Shown here: positions 5,928-11,766 of the stretch, in pieces | Position numbering within the stretch: position 1 is the stretch's first letter | Layout: each line of letters opens with the position of its first letter | NCBI GenBank assembly: GCA_001629235.1 | Contig: LUSA01000097.1 | Location: 1-16,608, forward strand | Direction of reading: 5' to 3' | Origin: Marine group II euryarchaeote REDSEA-S43_B8 | Lineage (GTDB): Archaea; Thermoplasmatota; Poseidoniia; Poseidoniales; Thalassarchaeaceae | Length of the DNA: 16,608 nucleotides | The notes under the pieces: generated by a model | What the model was told of the DNA's origin: nothing | The model's input: the letters and a program-made list of their open reading frames with translations, nothing else | Database searches by the model: none | Program-made: the position numbers and the translations under genes

Positions 5928-7424
5928 TTGGTCAAATCCTTAAGTGATGGATTTCCTCAAAGCCCTGTGGCGACAGGACCAACGGCGCAACAGGCAGCCA
6001 AGCTGGCCAAGGCGACGTATACTCAATTCTTGGAAGAACCCGAACGTTCCAAACAAATTGCGAATATCCCGAAGCTACTGAAGAAGTTCGAAGGTAACTA
6101 TGGAACTATGGTCAAGGGACTCCAGAAGAAGTACGGAAAGGTGAAGAAAAAGTCATCGGAGTCGGAGCCCGAACCAGAGCCGGAGCCCGAACCAGAGCCG
6201 GAGCCCGAACCAGAGCCGGAGCCCGAACCAGAGACTAAGAAAGAATTGGAGGCTGCTAAGAAGGCGCAAATGGGAGACGCGAAGAAGGCCGCGAAGGAAG
6301 CGAAGGCAGTTGCTAAGGCAGAGGTCGAGGCAAAGAAGGCCGAGGCCGGAAGGAAGGCAGCAGAGAAACAGGCCGAGGCTGCAAGGAAGGCCCTAGATGA
6401 TCTGAAGAGTTCCGCCAAGCTTTCTCCAGAGGAGCTTAAGGCCAAAGAAGCCGAACTAAAGGAGAAAATAAAGACTGAGACCTCTGCAGCAAAGGAGTTC
6501 GGGAAAGAAGCCAAGGACGCTATGGCTGAGGCCAAGAAGCTCGGAGCTGAGGTTGCTAAGGAAGGGAAGGCGGCAGCAAAGGCTGAGGCGGAGCTGAAGA
6601 AGGCCGAGCTGGAAAGAAAAGTAGCACAGAAGCAAATCAAGGCTTCTGGAAAGGCGAAGTCGAAGGCGGAACAGCAGCTCGAGGAGTTCCGTGCAAAGCG
6701 TGAGCTAGCAGAGTCGAAGATGGAGAGTACGATGGCCAAGAAGCAGGAGGCCCTGGAGGCTTCAAAGGCAGAGGCCGAGGAAGCGAAAGATGCTCTGAAG
6801 GACGTTAAGGATCAGATGAAGACCGAGATGGCAGCTGCCAAGAGCTTGGAGAAGGAAGTCAAGGCCAAGCAGAAGGAAATATCGAGAGTGGAGGAAGAGG
6901 CGAAGAAGGCCGAAGCACAAAAGGTCAAGGTCCAACAGGAGATAGAGGACAGTCACAAATTCAAGTCGGAGACAGCGAAGAAGGCCGAGCAGGTCGAGCA
7001 GGAGATAGAGAAAATCCAGAGCGAGATGAAAGGAAAGGAAGAGGCTCTTGTCGGAGTCGAGACAGCTGCGATGAAGGCCGAGAGGGAAGCAGCCCATGAA
7101 GAGTTGAAGCTCAAGGCTAACCTGATGGAAAGAGAGGAGTTGATCCTAGAGAGGGTCAGCCTCAAGGCTGTTCAGGTGAACTGGGCTCAGATCGGGGAAG
7201 CAGAAGGCCAGAGGCCAGACGATTTGACTCGAATACAGGGCCTGGATGAGTTCGCACAAAAGAAGCTCAACGTACTTGGAATCCACACCTTCGACCAGAT
7301 TTCCAAGATGGACCCAGTCACGGCCGAGGTCGTCAATGATGCCATGGAGTTCACCCCTGGAAGAGTTACCAAGATGATGTGGGTGCAGCAATCAGTCCAG
7401 CTGATGGCAGAGAGAGGCCGCTAG
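5928..7424 (+). CDS. Long coiled-coil protein with acidic Pro-Glu linker and C-terminal HhH-like domain
   Basis: The product is 498 residues from TTG 5928, or 485 from GTG 5967; the first leaves a 2-base gap to the aminotransferase and neither has a visible ribosome site. Residues about 15-75 look like a small basic helical domain (ATYTQFLEEPERSKQIANIP...KKYGKVKKK). Residues 80-102 are a strict Glu-Pro alternation coded by an 18-base tandem repeat. Residues about 103-405 are a Lys/Glu/Ala-rich coiled coil with almost no Pro or Gly breaks. After a LILERV linker, residues 418-494 form an HhH-like domain: DDLTRIQG, then LNVLGIHTFDQIS, then PGRVTKMMWVQQ. The same domain caps bacterial L21 and NuoE fusions as DDL-x-x-I-x-G...GR-x-x-x-x-W (family recollection). 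Function is unknown; a structural or nucleic-acid-associated role is inference. No signal peptide is seen. Confidence 0.8.
   Translation: MVKSLSDGFPQSPVATGPTAQQAAKLAKATYTQFLEEPERSKQIANIPKLLKKFEGNYGTMVKGLQKKYGKVKKKSSESEPEPEPEPEPEPEPEPEPEPEPETKKELEAAKKAQMGDAKKAAKEAKAVAKAEVEAKKAEAGRKAAEKQAEAARKALDDLKSSAKLSPEELKAKEAELKEKIKTETSAAKEFGKEAKDAMAEAKKLGAEVAKEGKAAAKAEAELKKAELERKVAQKQIKASGKAKSKAEQQLEEFRAKRELAESKMESTMAKKQEALEASKAEAEEAKDALKDVKDQMKTEMAAAKSLEKEVKAKQKEISRVEEEAKKAEAQKVKVQQEIEDSHKFKSETAKKAEQVEQEIEKIQSEMKGKEEALVGVETAAMKAEREAAHEELKLKANLMEREELILERVSLKAVQVNWAQIGEAEGQRPDDLTRIQGLDEFAQKKLNVLGIHTFDQISKMDPVTAEVVNDAMEFTPGRVTKMMWVQQSVQLMAERGR
6165..6233 (+). repeat. 18-bp tandem repeat coding Glu-Pro
   Basis: Three exact copies and a 15-base partial fourth copy of GAGCCCGAACCAGAGCCG run from 6165 to 6233, encoding an uninterrupted (EP)n stretch inside the coiled-coil gene. 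The unit alternates synonymous codons (GAG/GAA, CCC/CCA/CCG) in the same order every time, so the copies arose by recent slippage or duplication of an 18-bp block rather than by selection on amino acids alone. The length is a multiple of 3, so copy-number change keeps the frame. Confidence 0.95.
7179..7409 (+). other. HhH-like C-terminal domain (copy 1)
   Basis: Encodes residues 418-494 of the coiled-coil protein. The core is W-A-Q-I-G, then DDLTRIQG (hairpin-type turn), QKKLNVLGIHTFDQIS and PGRVTKMMW. By hand alignment it is identical at about 45 of 77 positions to the last domain of the 14597-16312 protein. Confidence 0.75.
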
Positions 7425-7949
7425 TCACTCGGCTGGAGAATATATCTTGAATTCGCTAAGAGGCGGGGTATAGACATGCAAATTAATCAGGTTAGTTCTT
7501 TCATCGTTTGAAACTCGGTGGATATCTGGCTCCTCTGCAGCACAAACCTCTCCTGGGACGTATCTCCTGTCTGATACTGGGTAGGCCAAACCTTCCGCAT
7601 TGGTCTCGTACACTGTCTCCGTAGACACTCCGGAGACGATTAAGAATGCGCAGTCGCTACCAGTGTGATCATGGATGGGAGTATCCTGACCTGGTGTCCA
7701 GCATATGGCCACAAGTTCGTAGTGCTCATTCTTCTTGATCACATTCCTCTGATACCCATCCTCGGAATACCCAATGCAATCCTCCAATGCATCGACGTTA
7801 ACTTCCAATGAAGAAAGACGGGCATCTAGCTCATCGAGGCCCGGTCTCCTGTCGATTCCGTCCAGCCATTCTGTTAGGCCCCTAAGGGATGCACACTGGG
7901 ACAGAAGAGTGGATCGCTCCTCTTCTGATAACGGGGCCTGAGTAACCAC
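7425..7949 (-). CDS. Cysteine dioxygenase-like cupin
   Basis: This 174-residue cupin matches the type I cysteine dioxygenase family, which oxidises L-cysteine to cysteine sulfinate with Fe(II) and O2. The expected iron ligands are present: His93 and His95 in PIHDHTGSDC and His144 in DIHRVSN. Arg68 in YQRNVI corresponds to the substrate-carboxylate arginine. Cys100 lies seven residues after the first His and Tyr160 sits in NLHVYTPP, the same spacing as the Cys-Tyr crosslink pair of the mammalian enzyme; many bacterial members lack that Cys. The start is GTG at 7949, with no better upstream codon. A related thiol dioxygenase (for example 3-mercaptopropionate) cannot be excluded. Its stop codon directly abuts that of the convergent coiled-coil gene. 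It is the last gene of the minus-strand run, 69 bases after Pth2. Confidence 0.88.
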   Translation of the reverse strand: MVTQAPLSEEERSTLLSQCASLRGLTEWLDGIDRRPGLDELDARLSSLEVNVDALEDCIGYSEDGYQRNVIKKNEHYELVAICWTPGQDTPIHDHTGSDCAFLIVSGVSTETVYETNAEGLAYPVSDRRYVPGEVCAAEEPDIHRVSNDERTNLINLHVYTPPLSEFKIYSPAE

Positions 7950-8018
7950 ACACCTCGCAGAGGGACTCGATTCAAGACTCTTCTTACCAATCCCTAGATG
8001 CGTCTATCAAACCTCGAG

Positions 8019-8390
8019 TCAACTAACTAGGGATAGTTGTCCTGTAATCTTGTCTATCTCGTCCCTTGACCCTGGACCTATGCCAACCACTGTCTCAGTT
8101 CCAGGAGGGATTTCCGTATGTCCTGCGTCAGTGACTAGTTGACATACCAATCCTGCCTTCTTCGCCCTCGAGTAGACTTGCTTCAGCGAAACCAGATCTG
8201 GTACCTTACACACAATCTTTCTGGCTCCCCTTCTAAGATACTGATCCAGAGTCCTGGGGTTTTTCCTCTTAGCGGAAAGGACGCATTCTGCCGATGCGTG
8301 CGCGCATTGTGCCGCTAGTTTTCCCTTCGATAGTTGCAAGTCCTGCCTGGTAACAAGGACCATTGTTAGTTCTTCAGTTGGCGACACCAT
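8019..8390 (-). CDS. pth2: Peptidyl-tRNA hydrolase, Pth2 type
   Basis: The 123-residue product is the archaeal/eukaryotic Pth2 enzyme, which releases peptides from prematurely dropped peptidyl-tRNA so the tRNA can be recycled. Hallmarks are MVLVTRQDLQLSKGKLAAQC (10-29) with the KGK and QCAHA motifs, and TDAGHTEIPPGTETV with Asp88 followed by GIGP near the C-terminus. Length matches the usual 115-125 residues. ATG 8390 overlaps the upstream ECF S-component gene by 17 bases; ATG 8363 (residue 10) would avoid the overlap and still keep the whole conserved domain, so the start is uncertain. The tight junction indicates co-transcription with the upstream membrane protein. Confidence 0.95.
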   Translation of the reverse strand: MVSPTEELTMVLVTRQDLQLSKGKLAAQCAHASAECVLSAKRKNPRTLDQYLRRGARKIVCKVPDLVSLKQVYSRAKKAGLVCQLVTDAGHTEIPPGTETVVGIGPGSRDEIDKITGQLSLVS

Positions 8391-9027
8391 CTCTCACCGC
8401 TTCTAATGACTGAGAAGACCGATGCCGAGACATGATCTCTCCAAGAGGAGTGGCCATCCATGCGACGAAGAGTATGTTCCCGAATGCGTGATAGAGGTCG
8501 AAAACCAGACCATTCAGGAGATACGGGACGAGCATCGAGAATCCTGTATCGAGAAGGATGCTTAGTGATACGAACCAGTTGAAAGCGACTCCTGATGCTG
8601 CTGCCATGAGTGCGAGACGGTTGAGCCTGAGTTTTTCATTGACAACTAGCTTGTCGGAGAGAAGGGAGCCGGATATTCCTATTGCTCCCCACCCGATGAC
8701 TTGGAAGATAGTCCAGGGTCCGTGTCCCATGAAAATCACATTTGAGGCGAGAGCTACGACTGCTGCTAGGGCGAGAGCCCTTGAAGCTCCGAAGTACACT
8801 CCAGTCAGAAGAACGAGTACCGTGACCGGTTGAACATTCGGAATAGGTTCCATGAGTATCCTTCCAGACACTCCGAATATAGCGAGGAGAATCAGCATCC
8901 CCCATTGGCTCTGGTCCCTGAGAGATCGTTCGCTCCTGATTAGGGAGAGCACGATTATAGAGAGCACTATGACATTCAGAGCGAGAGTTTGAATCGGAGT
9001 AAGATAGACGTTGTGAAAGTCGTACAA
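8374..9027 (-). CDS. ECF transporter S component-like membrane protein
   Basis: The 217-residue protein has about six hydrophobic segments (roughly 9-30, 42-59, 65-99, 107-124, 137-160 and 164-196). The segment order and the motifs PNVQPVTVLVLLTGVYFG at 63-80 and GHGPWTIFQVIGWGAIG at 101-117 are characteristic of substrate-binding S components of energy-coupling-factor vitamin transporters, including those related to the cobalamin-type CbrT group (family recollection). It would sit in the cytoplasmic membrane and require EcfA ATPases and EcfT, which are not in the window. The only upstream start in frame is TTG 9027. The preceding gene, 53 bases upstream, encodes an exported DUF4430/transcobalamin-C-like protein, so a vitamin such as cobalamin is a plausible but unproven substrate. 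The 3' end overlaps the possible Pth2 start. Confidence 0.8.
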   Translation of the reverse strand: MYDFHNVYLTPIQTLALNVIVLSIIVLSLIRSERSLRDQSQWGMLILLAIFGVSGRILMEPIPNVQPVTVLVLLTGVYFGASRALALAAVVALASNVIFMGHGPWTIFQVIGWGAIGISGSLLSDKLVVNEKLRLNRLALMAAASGVAFNWFVSLSILLDTGFSMLVPYLLNGLVFDLYHAFGNILFVAWMATPLGEIMSRHRSSQSLEAVRDGVAN

Positions 9028-9080
9028 AGTTCCGCCCCGAGCCTCTGTCTCAACCTCGCCTCTTCATAGTTCCTCAAGAG

Positions 9081-9632
9081 TTACCATGTCCCGATACTCC
9101 ATTCGATGACATCTCCCTCGGACATTACGAGGTCTCCTATGCCGACCATGGAGGGAGCCCCATTGTGGTCTAGGTGCCAATATGCTCCATTGAAGTCCCC
9201 AGCCAAAGAGTCCGAGTTCAGCCCGCCAATCGTGTGAACAAACGCCCCCCATTGCCCGACTTCGTATCCTACTGATAGGTGTCCATTGGCCATTCTAGTT
9301 GAGTTCATCATGAAGTCTAATCCGTTTGAGTATCCCTCAAATCCTCCGACACACGCACCGGTCCTATTCAGATCCTCATTCGTTCCGATCTCTTCACCTT
9401 CTGGACCAATCATGGTCACTCCAAGGTTGAATTCAGAATGAGGAGAGTCCGATGGGAAATAGATACAGAGGACTTGCTGCTCATCCCATTCTGATGGGAG
9501 TCCGTGGTGGGAAGACTCGTTGTCTTCGATATATCGCGTCGACTCTTCCGCTAATCTGTCCTGTATAGAAGGAGCTAGAAGTAGAAGTGCTACTAGGGCT
9601 ACAACAGATGCGGGTTTCAACCAATCAGACAT
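9081..9632 (-). CDS. Exported DUF4430 / transcobalamin-C-like protein
   Basis: Starting at ATG 9632 the product has 183 residues; a TTG at 9650 would add six and lies about 25 bases after a TATA-like TTATGATT, so a leaderless TTG start is possible. Residues about 6-25 form a membrane anchor or signal peptide (LKPASVVALVALLLLAP). The C-terminal 60 residues match DUF4430 / transcobalamin C-terminal domains: GAFVHTIGGL, then GAYWHLDHNGAPSMVGIGD, then EGDVIEWSIGTW at the end. In this family, G-x-F-V-x-x-I-x-G, Y-W-x-x-x-x-N-G and D-G-D-x-I-E-x are the conserved turns. Two cysteines lie in the middle region. Ligand binding outside the membrane on behalf of the adjacent ECF S component is an inference from family and position. 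Confidence 0.75.
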   Translation of the reverse strand: MSDWLKPASVVALVALLLLAPSIQDRLAEESTRYIEDNESSHHGLPSEWDEQQVLCIYFPSDSPHSEFNLGVTMIGPEGEEIGTNEDLNRTGACVGGFEGYSNGLDFMMNSTRMANGHLSVGYEVGQWGAFVHTIGGLNSDSLAGDFNGAYWHLDHNGAPSMVGIGDLVMSEGDVIEWSIGTW

Positions 9633-9701
9633 GGAGTCATCGCTAGACAAGTTCAGTCTATCAAGATAGTCGTCTAATCATAATTCAAAGATATCAGGTT
9701 A
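9633..9701 (-). promoter_or_regulatory. Possible internal promoter with short inverted repeat
   Basis: The gap after gatE is AT-rich. Read on the minus strand it contains a TATA-like TTGAATTATGATT followed by the inverted repeat CTATC-TT-GATAG (9658-9669), then the TTG/ATG starts of the DUF4430 gene. The arrangement (TATA box, palindrome near the expected transcription start, first codon) would suit a promoter with an operator, but arms of 5 bases are short and can occur by chance. Confidence 0.3.
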
Positions 9702-11762
9702 TTATTCAATCATCTCGGAAATCCTATCCCTGAGAATCTTGCTTACCAGTTTCCCATCTGCAGAACCGCCTAGATTCTGCATCACCATCCCCATCAGCGG
9801 TCCAACTGCTCCCATTCCTCTTTCTTTTACAAAGTCGGAGCGATTGCTAAGGACCTCAGCCACCGCATCCTCAACAGATGACTCATCGGCTGGAACGAAG
9901 CCTCGTGATTCGGCTTCGGACGACATGAAGTCCACTATTCTCTCAATTGGACCCTCGACTGATTCCATTAGAAGGGTCTCCGCTCCCTCTCTTGTCAGGA
10001 GGCCCTCCTCTCGAAGGTGAACAGACGCCGCTAGGGAGTTCGGTTTGGAGATGCCACTCTCTAGGATGGCGCTTGCCCATGCCTTGGCTGGGAGTTTAAG
10101 AGGGCCCTCGATTCCCTCGAATAGTAGATCATCGATCTCCCCGTTCAGCAAGGCCTCTTCCTGATTTTTGGATAGCCCCAGACCTGATATTCTATTCTTC
10201 CTTTCCTGAGCGGACAGTGGAAGGTTTTGGCAAATAGAATCCCATCTCTCTGGTGATATTTCCAGAACTGGTATGTCTGTCTCGGGATACATCCTAGCAC
10301 CTCCTGGGAGAGGCCTTAGAGCCGTTGTCGTTCCATCTTCCGGCTTCCCCTTTCGTACCACTACGTTCCTCACCTCTCTGGGTATTCTGTGGAAGGCTAG
10401 TCGTGCCCTGTCAATGACTGCCTCTAGTGCCAGTTCGGACTGCCATTTTGGAGCCATGCACAGAACGAATGCGTCGGCTTCTGACAGAGACAGTTGACTC
10501 TTGACTGAGTCGACCTCAGTTTGAGAAATCCCGTATGCGGGGAGTTCGTCAGAATGGAAGATTCCCGATACCCCAGCAAGCTTGGCGGCACTGGCTAGCT
10601 CCCTTCCCAATCTTGGCAACTGTGAGCCTTTTTCGTCCGTCGTCTTCCTTCCGATCTTTCCTGAGAATCCTGGAAGGGATATTCCGAGCATACATGAGCC
10701 ATTCTGCAAGGACGAGGACACCATGTCTGAATCGCATTCTGAGAAGCATTCTGTCACATCGTGAGTAGAGTGGGGTATTCTCTTCTTCGTGGCAAGTTCT
10801 ACCCTATTCTCCACTGGCATCGAGTCAGATTCCCTATCCGGAGGAAGGGGAGGGAGGGAGAACTCGCTTCTCAGTTCATTCGCCAGACGGTAGAAGTGGA
10901 GTTGACGAGCCATCTCCAATCGAATAATTCTCGGAATCCAGTCTAGGTCCTGGCATCCTTTGATCTCAACCCTATCTCCACAAGAGATGCTGACATTGAG
11001 GTCTTGTCTGATTGACCCTAGTCCCCTCCTGACCCTGCGAGTATCACGAAGCAGGCGGCCCAATGCCAATGCGGTCTCCTTTGCATGTTCCGGAGAACGA
11101 ACATCCGGAGAAGTAGCGACTTCCACTAGAGGGACGCCTAGCCTGTCAAGATTGTACACTACGGTTTCTCCGACATCGCTCCTCTTGGTCTCGAGCTTCC
11201 GAGCAGAGTCTTCCTCCAACGAAATCAGGTCTATTCCAACCTGGCTAGAGTCGGCCTCTATTTGTCCATCAGTAGCCACTATCGTTGTTCTCTGGAAACC
11301 ACTGGTGTTGGAGCCATCCACTACCGTCTTCCTCATTGCTTGCAGGTTTGGGATTGGTTTTGCACCCATCAGAGCGGCCATAGTGAGAACAACATCTACT
11401 GCCTCAGAGTCATGGTTTCTTGGTGGCGACTCGTCCAACTCGATGAGGCTGGCATTGGGAGATTGGACATACTCGAATGTCCGATTCCTCCTTTGCTCGA
11501 ATCTAGCAGCGACATCTGTACTCCCTCCTTCTCCCTGTGAAGCTCGGAGCCTTCTTGTGGAACGAGGCCAGTGATGAGGGATGTCCTCGGACTTGTAGTC
11601 GAATAGTTCGCTTGGCATTCTAGAGTGTAATTTGTCAGTCGCCAACTGCTGATGAATCTCCAGCCCACACATGAATCCAAGAGCTACGGGATCAAGATGT
11701 GCAGGTTTGTTGACGTCTCCTAATGGCTCCATTACAATTCCTTGGGAGGGGGTTGTGCTCAT
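9702..11762 (-). CDS. gatE: Glutamyl-tRNA(Gln) amidotransferase subunit E
   Basis: GatE is the archaea-specific partner of GatD; together they convert Glu-tRNA(Gln) to Gln-tRNA(Gln), GatE binding the tRNA and activating the glutamate with ATP. From ATG 11762 the product is 686 residues, slightly longer than usual (about 620-640) because of an N-terminal extension. The GatB/GatE core shows GLEIHQQLATDKLHSRMPSE (33-52), IRQDLNVSI with IKGCQDL, and YNLDRLGVPLVEVATSPD. The insertion typical of GatE (related to aspartyl-tRNA synthetase) lies in the middle. The Yqey-like tail ends GAVGPLMGMVMQNLGGSADG. An upstream GTG at 11819 would overlap the MCM gene by 53 bases; ATG 11762 leaves a 4-base spacer and is preferred. 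Tight spacing argues for one transcript with MCM. GatD is not in the window. Confidence 0.97.
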   Translation of the reverse strand: MSTTPSQGIVMEPLGDVNKPAHLDPVALGFMCGLEIHQQLATDKLHSRMPSELFDYKSEDIPHHWPRSTRRLRASQGEGGSTDVAARFEQRRNRTFEYVQSPNASLIELDESPPRNHDSEAVDVVLTMAALMGAKPIPNLQAMRKTVVDGSNTSGFQRTTIVATDGQIEADSSQVGIDLISLEEDSARKLETKRSDVGETVVYNLDRLGVPLVEVATSPDVRSPEHAKETALALGRLLRDTRRVRRGLGSIRQDLNVSISCGDRVEIKGCQDLDWIPRIIRLEMARQLHFYRLANELRSEFSLPPLPPDRESDSMPVENRVELATKKRIPHSTHDVTECFSECDSDMVSSSLQNGSCMLGISLPGFSGKIGRKTTDEKGSQLPRLGRELASAAKLAGVSGIFHSDELPAYGISQTEVDSVKSQLSLSEADAFVLCMAPKWQSELALEAVIDRARLAFHRIPREVRNVVVRKGKPEDGTTTALRPLPGGARMYPETDIPVLEISPERWDSICQNLPLSAQERKNRISGLGLSKNQEEALLNGEIDDLLFEGIEGPLKLPAKAWASAILESGISKPNSLAASVHLREEGLLTREGAETLLMESVEGPIERIVDFMSSEAESRGFVPADESSVEDAVAEVLSNRSDFVKERGMGAVGPLMGMVMQNLGGSADGKLVSKILRDRISEMIE

Positions 11763-11766
11763 AGGG

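Noticed and set aside
6098..6739. Long minus-strand frame (213 codons) rich in Ser/Ala/Phe opposite the coiled-coil gene
   Set aside because: It mirrors the Lys/Glu/Ala codons and the Glu-Pro repeat of the plus-strand gene (giving Ser-Gly and Ala-Phe runs). No start context, no recognisable domain.
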